Shown here: positions 57,097 to 64,000 of the stretch, piece by piece
How positions within the stretch are numbered: the stretch's first letter is position 1
Layout of the letters: each line of letters starts with the position of its first letter
DNA from: Burkholderiales bacterium 39-55-53
Lineage (GTDB): Bacteria > Pseudomonadota > Gammaproteobacteria > Burkholderiales > Burkholderiaceae_C
Direction: 5' to 3'
Assembly: GCA_002282445.1 (NCBI GenBank)
Contig: NCJK01000001.1
Coordinates: 558,001-622,000 of the forward strand
Length of the DNA: 64,000 nucleotides
The notes under the pieces: generated by a model
What the model saw: only the letters and a program-made list of their open reading frames with translations
Told to the model about the DNA's origin: nothing
The model's database searches: none
Program-made: the position numbers and the translations under genes

Positions 57097-58221
57097 ATGT
57101 CATTTAACCTTCGCCAAGAACTGCAAGCACCCACCACCGTGCTAGGCAAGCGCTACATGCTGCTGTTGCTATGCACCATCGTGGCATCGGTGTTCTTCTT
57201 GTTTTTCAGCCTAGAGCTGCCCCAAGCTTTTCACCACAGCCAAACGTGGGTGATGTGGTTTGAGTTGTTTTTCTTGGTGGTGTTTTCTGTCGACTTGGTG
57301 CTCCGCTTAGCGACACATCCGTTCACAGACCTCAAAGGCTTTTTACTACTGGCCCTAGACTTTTTGGCCATTGTTCCATCCGCCTTGGTTGTGTTGACCT
57401 ACTGGAACCTGATGCCTGAGCAGCACTTAGACATCTTGGGCCTGTTGCGCCTGTTCCGACTGCTGCGTGTCATGCAACTGCTGCGCATGAGCCACTTGCT
57501 CACCGACATTTTGGGCGTTTCGGTGTTCAGCTTGGTGTTTGCCAACATGGCGACACACTTGGGATTGCGCGTGTTTGTCAGCGCCACCGACAAAACCATG
57601 AACCTCAATTTGGCGCAATACATTGAGCGTCCTGTATTGCTGCTGGCGGTCACGGCCGTGGGCTCTGTCATGGGCATTGCCTTGGCGATCACGTTTGGTG
57701 TGGTCAACCGCAAACGCGATGACGTGACAGAAATGCACCGCACCACCATGGATGCCGTGGACACGTTTGAACGCGACTTCCGCGATGTGTTTGAAAACGT
57801 CAGCCCCGAGCAACGGGAAACCATTTTTGGCACATTCCGCAAAGAGATGGCTTTGTTCTTAAAGAGCGCCATCAGCTACCCGCACTTCAAACAATCGGCA
57901 TTGACCTTCTTGGATCAAGTGCGCGCTGTGGTCAAAGCACGACCCAGTATGGATGTGCCCTTCCATGCAGTGCTGGTGCAGCGTATCTCGGGCTTCTTAA
58001 CCAAAACGCAAATCGCATTTCCAGCCGCGTTTTATGGCTGGTTGAGCCTCTTGGCCAACTTGTACTTTGTGCTGGTCATGATGGCTACGCCAGGCATCAC
58101 TGGCATGTTTGTCCAACTGCTGGTGATTTTTGTGTTCCAAGGTCTGTTGGTCATCATCCAAGACATGGACTACCCATTGGATGCAGATGCCACCATCTTC
58201 AATGCCAAGATTCTGGATTGA
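57097..58221 (+). CDS. Voltage-sensor-like membrane protein without a recognised pore, with DUF4239-like C-terminus
   Basis: A 374-residue protein. Helices at about 20-38, 55-72 and 81-101 precede an S4-like LLRLFRLLRVMQLLRMSHLL (116-135). No K+ or Na+ filter motif follows. There is a further helix at about 180-202, a soluble helical segment of about 100 residues, and two final helices (308-330, 335-354) ending in a conserved-looking DMDYPLDAD motif, which is reminiscent of the DUF4239 family. I infer a voltage-sensing protein with a non-channel effector, or a pore of another kind. Confidence 0.7.
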   Translation: MSFNLRQELQAPTTVLGKRYMLLLLCTIVASVFFLFFSLELPQAFHHSQTWVMWFELFFLVVFSVDLVLRLATHPFTDLKGFLLLALDFLAIVPSALVVLTYWNLMPEQHLDILGLLRLFRLLRVMQLLRMSHLLTDILGVSVFSLVFANMATHLGLRVFVSATDKTMNLNLAQYIERPVLLLAVTAVGSVMGIALAITFGVVNRKRDDVTEMHRTTMDAVDTFERDFRDVFENVSPEQRETIFGTFRKEMALFLKSAISYPHFKQSALTFLDQVRAVVKARPSMDVPFHAVLVQRISGFLTKTQIAFPAAFYGWLSLLANLYFVLVMMATPGITGMFVQLLVIFVFQGLLVIIQDMDYPLDADATIFNAKILD

Positions 58222-58239
58222 TGTTTGGATAGACCAAAC

Positions 58240-58270
58240 AAAAAAGCCCCGCCTACACAGCGGGGCTTTT
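58240..58270. terminator. Bidirectional Rho-independent terminator between channel operon and nhaD
   Basis: AAAAGCCCCGC and GCGGGGCTTTT pair around a seven-base loop, with A and T runs on both sides, between convergent genes. Confidence 0.9.
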
Positions 58271-58286
58271 TTTATGAATTGGCCGC

Positions 58287-59573
58287 TCAATGCATCCAGT
58301 TGTATTGCAATATGTAAACCGCAGCGCCAGCCAAGTAGCCCACCACGGCCAAGCCGCTGATCTTTTTGAAGTACCAAACAAAGTCGATTTTCTCAATACC
58401 CATTGCGGCCACACCTGCAGCTGAACCGATGATCAAGATCGAGCCCCCTGTTCCCGCGCAGTAAGCCAAGAAGGTCCACAAAAAGCTGTCCGTGGCGTGC
58501 ACATCCAAGCTGTACATGCCCATAGACGCAGCCACCAAAGGCACGTTGTCGACGATGGCACTGAACACCCCAATCAACATCACGATGACATCCTGCCGCC
58601 CGACGGTTTGGTCTAGCCATTGCGCCAGACCCGTCAAGATGTGGGTGTGCTCGAGCGTGGCCACAGCCAGCAAGATACCGATGAAGAAAACAATAGACGA
58701 CATATCAATGCGCGACAACGCGTGCGACAGTTCTAGCTGACTGCGCTCTTCGGCGGATTTGCCTTTGTGCAAGATGTCCCCCACCAACCACAGCAAACCC
58801 AAGCCCAACAAGACCCCCATGAACGGCGGCAAATGCGTGATGGTTTTGAATGCAGGCACAGCCACCAACACACCCAGCCCCAAGAAAAACATGATGTTGC
58901 GCTCAAAAACCGATGTGTGCGTGCCGTGATGCTCTCCTTCGGCATGATGCGGTGGCTCGACCAATTGCCCGCGCAGCATCCAAGCGCAAATGACCAAAGG
59001 CACGAGCAAGTTCACGATAGACGGCAAGATCAAGGATTGAATGATCGACATGGCGGTGATTTGCCCACCAATCCACAGCATGGTGGTGGTGACATCCCCG
59101 ATCGGCGACCAAGCCCCGCCGGCATTGGCCGCAATGACGATAAGGCCCGCAAACAACAAGCGGTCCTCACGCTTGTGAAGCAGCTTTTTCATCAACGACA
59201 CCATCACAATGGTGGTGGTGAGGTTGTCCAAAATAGCACTCAAGAAAAAGGTCACACATCCAACTACCCACAGCAAGGTGGCGAGCTGGGTAGTCTTGAT
59301 GCGAGAGGTGACCACATCAAACCCTTTGTGGGCATCGACCACTTCCACAATGGTCATGGCCCCCATCAAAAAGAAGACAATTTGCGCAGTGCTGATCAGT
59401 GTTTCTGATAATTCATGGTTAATCGCATGGCTGTCGTTTGACATCACCGCATAAACCGCCCACATCAAGCCCGCGCCTAACAAGGCGGATGCTGATTTGT
59501 TGATTTTGATGGGATGCTCAAATGCGATGGCGGCATATGTCACTACGAACAGAAGAATGAGTAAAGTATTCAT
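58287..59573 (-). CDS. nhaD: NhaD-type Na+/H+ antiporter
   Basis: A 428-residue inner-membrane protein with about 12 helices of the ArsB/NhaD superfamily. The ALLGAGLMWAVYAV segment near the N-terminus, FLSAILDNLTTTIVMVSLM and GAWSPIGDVTTTMLW, and VGRQDVIVMLIGVFSAIVDNVPLVAAS are typical. Start MNTLLILLF was chosen, six codons below the longest frame. It is divergent from the Kv-type channel gene. Confidence 0.9.
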   Translation of the reverse strand: MNTLLILLFVVTYAAIAFEHPIKINKSASALLGAGLMWAVYAVMSNDSHAINHELSETLISTAQIVFFLMGAMTIVEVVDAHKGFDVVTSRIKTTQLATLLWVVGCVTFFLSAILDNLTTTIVMVSLMKKLLHKREDRLLFAGLIVIAANAGGAWSPIGDVTTTMLWIGGQITAMSIIQSLILPSIVNLLVPLVICAWMLRGQLVEPPHHAEGEHHGTHTSVFERNIMFFLGLGVLVAVPAFKTITHLPPFMGVLLGLGLLWLVGDILHKGKSAEERSQLELSHALSRIDMSSIVFFIGILLAVATLEHTHILTGLAQWLDQTVGRQDVIVMLIGVFSAIVDNVPLVAASMGMYSLDVHATDSFLWTFLAYCAGTGGSILIIGSAAGVAAMGIEKIDFVWYFKKISGLAVVGYLAGAAVYILQYNWMH

Positions 59574-59636
59574 AAAATGACTGTAACGCATGATTCAGCA
59601 CCGCACTCTTTTGGAATTGAACTCGCATAGAGCACT

Positions 59637-60545
59637 ATGAAACACAAAATCAATAACAAACGCATTCAGGCATTCAACGCTAAGCTTCATGAAAACGTCG
59701 AACGCCCGTTAGATGGTTGGCGGTTAAAGGTCTACACCATCATCTTTGAAGCAGACACTGCGGCAGGCCGCCGCTTTGACATTGCCTTGATTTGGGCGAT
59801 TGTGTTGAGCGTGTTGGTGGTCATGGCTGACAGCGTGCAGTCGCTGCACAATAGCTTTGGCACTCCGTTCTTGGTTGCTGAATGGTTTTTCACGCTGGTG
59901 TTCACCGCTGAATACATTGCCCGTTTGGTGAGCTGCCCCAAGCCCTTGCGCTATGCCACCAGCTTTTTTGGTGTGATCGATTTGTTGTCGCTACTACCTA
60001 CATACTTGGCGCTGCTTTTCCCCGAGCTGTATGCATTGCTGGATGTGCGTGTCATGCGTTTGTTGCGCATCTTCCGTGTGCTCAAGCTGCCAGCTTATGT
60101 GGCCGAGTACCAGTGGTTGCTGCTGGCTTTGAGTGACAGTCGCCGCAAGATCATGGTGTTTTTGTCGTTCGTGCTGTTTTTGGTCATCGTGCTGGGCAGT
60201 TTGATGTATGTGGTGGAAGGCCCTGAGAACGGCTTCACCAGCATTCCAATCTCTATCTACTGGGCCATCACCACCCTCACCACCGTGGGCTTTGGTGACA
60301 TCACCGCCAAGACGGCACTGGGGCAGTTCATTGCGTCGTGCATGATGCTGATTGGCTGGGGAACACTGGCTGTGCCCACGGGCATTGTGACGGCCGAGAT
60401 GGCCGCACACCGTGGTGGCATGCACGAAGAGTCGTATGACGCCACCACCCGCACATGCCACGAGTGCTTGACCGAAGGCCACTTACCCGAAGCGATTTAC
60501 TGCCTCAATTGCGGGGCCAAGCTGCCCAACTACTTACACGACTGA
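59637..60545 (+). CDS. Kv-type potassium channel with C-terminal zinc ribbon
   Basis: A 302-residue six-helix channel. The S4-like segment LDVRVMRLLRIFRVLKLP (135-152) and the filter TTVGFGD at 215-221 mark a potassium channel. The last about 30 residues contain CHEC (274-277) and CLNC (289-292), the spacing of a small zinc ribbon. It is transcribed alone on the plus strand between two minus-strand units. Confidence 0.88.
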   Translation: MKHKINNKRIQAFNAKLHENVERPLDGWRLKVYTIIFEADTAAGRRFDIALIWAIVLSVLVVMADSVQSLHNSFGTPFLVAEWFFTLVFTAEYIARLVSCPKPLRYATSFFGVIDLLSLLPTYLALLFPELYALLDVRVMRLLRIFRVLKLPAYVAEYQWLLLALSDSRRKIMVFLSFVLFLVIVLGSLMYVVEGPENGFTSIPISIYWAITTLTTVGFGDITAKTALGQFIASCMMLIGWGTLAVPTGIVTAEMAAHRGGMHEESYDATTRTCHECLTEGHLPEAIYCLNCGAKLPNYLHD

Positions 60546-60547
60546 AT

Positions 60548-61345
60548 TTAGTCTTTCAGTCGCTGTTTGATCTCGCGCACTTCAATCAACACTTGATCTA
60601 AACGCTCGCGCAAGGCATCGCGCTCTGCGCGGGCTTTGCCTTCTTCTTCGTCATTGCTGGCATCCACGATGACGGCAATGAAGAGGTTCAAGATCACGAA
60701 GGTCGAAATCAGAATAAAGATGACGAAGAAGATCCACGCGTAGGGGAACACTTCCATGATGGGGCGCGCCACACTGTCCGACCAGCCATCACCCGTCATC
60801 ACTTGGAACAAGGTATAGAGGCTCAGACCCAAAGTACCAAATGTCTCTGGGAAATCTTTGGCAAACAAATTGGTGGCCAACACGCCCGACACATAAAAGA
60901 TCAAGCCCATCACCGCGCCCACCGAACCAAGACCAGGAATTGCGGCCAACAGGCCCGCAATCACTTTGTGCAAACTCGGAACCTTGGTAGCCAAGCGCAG
61001 CACCCGCAAAACGCGCAGGGCTCGCAACACAGCAAATGAACCAGAGGCAGGCACCAAAGCAATACCAATGACGATGAAGTCAAATACCGCCCAGCCGTCT
61101 TTGAAAAAGCCAAAACCGCGGGCCAATAACAAGGCCACGATTTCCAATACAAAAATCGACAAGATGATGTCGTCTGCTGCCTCCATCGCTGCGCCAAAGT
61201 GTTCTTGCATGTACACACTGGTGTCTAGCCCCATCAATACAGCATTCACAATGATCAGCACAATCAAAAACGATTGCACTTTGCGGTGCATGACTGCGGC
61301 TTCAATTTTTTGACGCCATGACAGCGGCTTAGGTTCGATATTCAT
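60548..61345 (-). CDS. Bacterial voltage-gated Na+/Ca2+-type channel (BacNav/Cav family), copy 1
   Basis: A 265-residue six-helix channel. S4 is VLRALRVLRVLRLATK (106-121), and the S6 region is VFPYAWIFFVIFILISTFVILNLFIAVIVDAS-like with conserved INLF-type features (not quoted whole). The filter is TGDGWSD at 184-190, where NaChBac has TLESWSM; acidic residues at positions 3 and 7 of the filter recall the engineered calcium-selective CavAb filter TLDDWSD. A coiled-coil C-terminus (about 231-265) suits tetramers. It is the last gene of the minus-strand set. Confidence 0.9.
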   Translation of the reverse strand: MNIEPKPLSWRQKIEAAVMHRKVQSFLIVLIIVNAVLMGLDTSVYMQEHFGAAMEAADDIILSIFVLEIVALLLARGFGFFKDGWAVFDFIVIGIALVPASGSFAVLRALRVLRVLRLATKVPSLHKVIAGLLAAIPGLGSVGAVMGLIFYVSGVLATNLFAKDFPETFGTLGLSLYTLFQVMTGDGWSDSVARPIMEVFPYAWIFFVIFILISTFVILNLFIAVIVDASNDEEEGKARAERDALRERLDQVLIEVREIKQRLKD

Positions 61346-61365
61346 AAAGTTTCGTCTTTGAAGGG

Positions 61366-62805
61366 TCAGTCGTGTTTAAGGCTTTGCCACACCGTGTGCT
61401 CGGTGGTTTGGCCTGCATCGGCCAAGCGCTGGCTGATGTGGGCATGGTCGCTTAGAGCGGCCACTTCGCGCATTTGGTTGAGTAAGGTGCGATAACGCGC
61501 CAAGGCGTAGTCTGGGTTGGTGTGCAGCAAGGTGGGGTTGTGCTCATTGCCATCGATATGTGGCTCTTGCTTCAAGGCTTCTTCACGCTCCACACGCAAC
61601 TGATCGGTGAAAGCCGACGACATGATGGCTGCTGGAATCGCAAACACACCAATACCCAACAAAGCCAATGTAACGGTCAAAAACCGCCCTGCAGGTGTGA
61701 TGGGCGTGATGTCACCATAGCCCACGCTAGCCAGCGTCACCACAGCCCAATACATGGCCGTGGGGATGTATTCAAACTTATCGGGCTGTGCGCCACGCTC
61801 AAGCAAATAGCCCATGGCAGCGGTGATAAACACCAACATCATCATGACGAACGAGGAGGCAGCCAACACAGACAGCTCACGGCGAATCACCATGAACATG
61901 GTGGAGGTCGACTTGTTGTAACGGCCCAGCTTGAGCAAGCGCACCAAGCGCACGATACGCAAGAAACGCAAATCAATGAAACTCGACAGCAAAGCCTCTA
62001 GTAAAAACGGCAGGATAGACGCCAAGTCAATCAGGCCGCTGAAAGAAGTACCAAACTTCCATCGCGCACGCATAGGATGCGCCACATTGTGTTCAGCGGA
62101 CGAATACATGCGTAAGGCGTATTCAATGCTGAACAAGGTGAAAGCAATGGCATCCAAAATGAAAAAATGAGTTTCAAAATCAGCTCGGATGCTATCGACC
62201 GACTCAAACACAATCGACAGGGTAGACAACGCGATCCAGAAGATCAAAAACAGATCCACCATCAAAGGCAGGCCATCGCGCTTGTCGTCTGAAGGGAACA
62301 TCAGGGCATGCACTTTTTGGCGACGCGTCATGCCAGCAGTCTCGCGCCTGAAGTTTTCAAAGGCAGGCAGCAATGTAGAAGTGACTTTGAACACCCTCAA
62401 CAAACGCAAGGCTCTGAGCAAACGCAAATCAAGGCTGACAAAGCTGGCCAAGTAAAACGGCAAGATAGCCAACAAGTCGATGATGGCGTAGCGGCTACTC
62501 ACATAACTGAGGCGCGCAAAGCGCGACTTAGCAAACTCGGGGTCGGAAGGTGCAGTAAACCAGCGCAGCAAGTATTCGATGGTGAACACAATGACCGACA
62601 AGGTTTCAAACGCATTAAGTTGCGTGGCATAGGCCAACTCAAACGCATCAGCGGTTTCCAACACCATGGCGACCATATTGAGCAAGATCAACGAGGTAGA
62701 CCAACGACTCACGGTGGCGTGCAAACCATCGGGGTTATGTTCGTTGAACAGCAGATCAAAGACGCGCTGTCGCCACAGTTTTTTGCTCGGTTCAAGTGTT
62801 TGCAT
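61366..62805 (-). CDS. Channel with two tandem voltage sensors and one potassium pore
   Basis: A 479-residue protein. A first S1-S4 module (about 33-142) has the S4 LDLRLLRALRLLRVFK, but it is followed by a 40-residue linker, not by a pore. A second S1-S4 module (about 181-295) has S4 IDLRFLRIVRLVRLLKLGR and is followed by S5 (about 308-335), the filter TLASVGYGD (357-365) and S6 (374-402), then a tail of about 75 residues. So there are ten predicted helices, with one pore per chain. Start MQTLEPSKK was chosen. It lies between the two near-duplicate Nav/Cav-type genes. Confidence 0.85.
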   Translation of the reverse strand: MQTLEPSKKLWRQRVFDLLFNEHNPDGLHATVSRWSTSLILLNMVAMVLETADAFELAYATQLNAFETLSVIVFTIEYLLRWFTAPSDPEFAKSRFARLSYVSSRYAIIDLLAILPFYLASFVSLDLRLLRALRLLRVFKVTSTLLPAFENFRRETAGMTRRQKVHALMFPSDDKRDGLPLMVDLFLIFWIALSTLSIVFESVDSIRADFETHFFILDAIAFTLFSIEYALRMYSSAEHNVAHPMRARWKFGTSFSGLIDLASILPFLLEALLSSFIDLRFLRIVRLVRLLKLGRYNKSTSTMFMVIRRELSVLAASSFVMMMLVFITAAMGYLLERGAQPDKFEYIPTAMYWAVVTLASVGYGDITPITPAGRFLTVTLALLGIGVFAIPAAIMSSAFTDQLRVEREEALKQEPHIDGNEHNPTLLHTNPDYALARYRTLLNQMREVAALSDHAHISQRLADAGQTTEHTVWQSLKHD

Positions 62806-62840
62806 TAAAACTTCTCCCAATATTTTTTCGTGTGCTGAGC

Positions 62841-63638
62841 TCAGTCTTTGAGCTGCTGCTTGATGTCTTTGACCTCAATCAACAACCGATCTAATCGCTC
62901 GCGCAAGCCATCGCGCTCTGCGCGTGCAGCGGCTTCGGCTTCATGGTTGCTGGCATCCACGATGACGGCAATGAAGAGGTTCAAGATCACGAAAGTCGAA
63001 ATCAGGATAAAGATGACGAAGAAGATCCACGCGTAGGGAAACACTTCCATGATGGGGCGTGCCACACTGTCGGACCAGCCGTCACCCGTCATCACTTGGA
63101 ACAAGGTGTACAGGCTCAGGCCCAAAGTTCCAAATGTCTCTGGAAAGTCTTGGGCAAACAAGTTGGTGGCCAACACGCCAGACACGTAAAAGATTAAACC
63201 CATCACCATGCCCACCGAGCTCAGGCCGGGAATCGCAGCAAACAAACCTGCAATGACTTTTTGCAAGCTAGGCACTTTGGTGAATAGGCGAAGGACCCGC
63301 AACACGCGCAAAGCACGCATCACGGCAAACGGACCAGATGCTGGAACCAGTGCAATGGCAATGACGATAAAGTCAAACACCGACCACGGGTCTTTGAAAA
63401 AACTCAAGCGTCTGACAAATAGCAAAGCGGCAATCTCGGCAACAAAGATGAACAAAATGATTTCATCTGCCAACGTGAGCCATGTGCCGTACTCAGCCAC
63501 CATGCTGGGGCTGGTTTCCAAGCCCATCAACGCGGCGTTGAGAAGGATTAAGCCAATCAGAAACAGTTGTACTTTTCTGTGCATCACAACGGCTTGAACG
63601 GCTTGACGCCATGGGCTGAGTCCGTGTTTGGAAGTCAT
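62841..63638 (-). CDS. Bacterial voltage-gated Na+/Ca2+-type channel (BacNav/Cav family), copy 2
   Basis: A 265-residue channel, closely similar to copy 1 over the pore and S6, with the same TGDGWSD filter and the same coiled-coil tail. The N-terminal sensor region is more diverged; S4 is VMRALRVLRVLRLFTK. It is the first gene of the minus-strand set of three. The same filter in both copies suggests the same ion preference but perhaps different voltage dependence. Confidence 0.9.
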   Translation of the reverse strand: MTSKHGLSPWRQAVQAVVMHRKVQLFLIGLILLNAALMGLETSPSMVAEYGTWLTLADEIILFIFVAEIAALLFVRRLSFFKDPWSVFDFIVIAIALVPASGPFAVMRALRVLRVLRLFTKVPSLQKVIAGLFAAIPGLSSVGMVMGLIFYVSGVLATNLFAQDFPETFGTLGLSLYTLFQVMTGDGWSDSVARPIMEVFPYAWIFFVIFILISTFVILNLFIAVIVDASNHEAEAAARAERDGLRERLDRLLIEVKDIKQQLKD

Positions 63639-63733
63639 CAGTATTCCTTTGAATTTTTAAGGCATTTTAGAGACCAGTCACCTGAGTGAACCCCCAGCAA
63701 CCTTTGGTTTTCATTTGCGTTTAAGGTAGAGGG

Positions 63734-64000
63734 ATGACACATTTTTACGAACCCAAGAACGGCCACGGCCTACCCCACGACCCCTTCAACGCCATTGTTG
63801 GCCCCCGCCCTATCGGCTGGGTGTCTACGCGAAGCAATGATGGGGTGTTGAACCTTGCGCCCTACAGCTTCTTCACCGCGTTCAACTACATCCCGCCCAT
63901 CATTGGTTTTTCTAGCACGGGCCCCAAAGACTCTTTGCGCAACGTGCAAGAAAACGGCATGTTTGTGTGGAACCTTGTCACGCGCCCTTTGGCCGAAGCC
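63734..64000 (+). CDS. Flavin reductase-like (FMN-binding split barrel) protein, 5' part only
   Basis: The last 267 bases encode 89 codons from an ATG preceded by TAGAGGG. The sequence MTHFYEPKNGHGLPHDPFNA, then GPRPIGWVSTR and NLAPYSFFTAFN, is typical of the flavin reductase-like family, which reduces or binds FMN. The 3' end lies beyond the window. It is divergent from the second BacNav-type gene. Confidence 0.85.
   Translation, partial: MTHFYEPKNGHGLPHDPFNAIVGPRPIGWVSTRSNDGVLNLAPYSFFTAFNYIPPIIGFSSTGPKDSLRNVQENGMFVWNLVTRPLAEA

Overview
The window looks like a chromosomal segment of a betaproteobacterium of the order Burkholderiales, most likely a freshwater Comamonadaceae (Limnohabitans/Rhodoferax-like). 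This rests on moderate GC, the style of the proteins and operons, PuuD-type urate oxidation and the AraC/ModE/GntR family types. It is an inference; no rRNA or other taxonomic marker is present. No tRNA, rRNA, CRISPR array, intact insertion sequence or prophage was seen.

Region 1 (1-6.5 kb) is mostly housekeeping: a partial CorC/HlyC-type membrane protein, ApaH, a toxin-first toxin-antitoxin pair, an RhlE-type helicase, a DUF2520 Rossmann protein, dCTP deaminase and an adenine deaminase. Region 2 (6.5-15 kb) is for uptake and deamination of nucleosides and purines: a Tsx-like outer-membrane channel, a BMP-type nucleoside ABC transporter (binding protein, ATPase, two permeases), a glycerate kinase and an 8-oxoguanine deaminase. 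Region 3 (15-22.8 kb) holds a small membrane protein, an AraC regulator with an SDR enzyme, a second toxin-antitoxin pair, a CidA/LrgB pair, and modABC with a divergent modE across a perfect palindromic operator.

Region 4 (22.8-42.2 kb) is a near-complete aerobic purine catabolic block: xanthine dehydrogenase (XdhABC), membrane urate hydroxylase PuuD, hydroxyisourate hydrolase, an OHCU decarboxylase-allantoate amidohydrolase fusion, allantoinase PuuE, an M20 hydrolase that may act late in the pathway, an NCS2 xanthine/urate permease, and an NMT1-type ABC transporter. A FadR-type GntR regulator sits in the middle. A TGTATACA-type palindrome recurs in at least six places in front of these genes, which suggests one regulon. 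The mod genes would supply molybdenum for xanthine dehydrogenase, and the glycerate kinase could take up carbon from glyoxylate.

Region 5 (42.4-50.2 kb) is mixed: an MsbA-like exporter, a SulP transporter, an SUMF1-fold lipoprotein-like protein, a stand-alone TolB, a DapB-like protein and a Na+/H+ antiporter-family protein.

Region 6 (50.5-63.6 kb) is the most unusual part, a dense ion-transport island. It encodes a duplicated DUF1538 membrane protein with two PII-like proteins and a coiled-coil protein; two overlapping six-helix channels with altered filters (SGYGN, SGWGN); a ClC chloride channel/transporter; a voltage-sensor-like protein without a recognisable pore; an NhaD antiporter; a Kv-type channel with a zinc-ribbon tail; and two near-duplicate BacNav/Cav-type channels with a TGDGWSD filter. 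Between those two lies a channel with two voltage sensors in tandem ahead of one potassium pore. I regard this island as the best candidate for an undescribed system, perhaps electrical or ionic homeostasis gated by PII-like signals. The window ends in a partial flavin-reductase-like gene.
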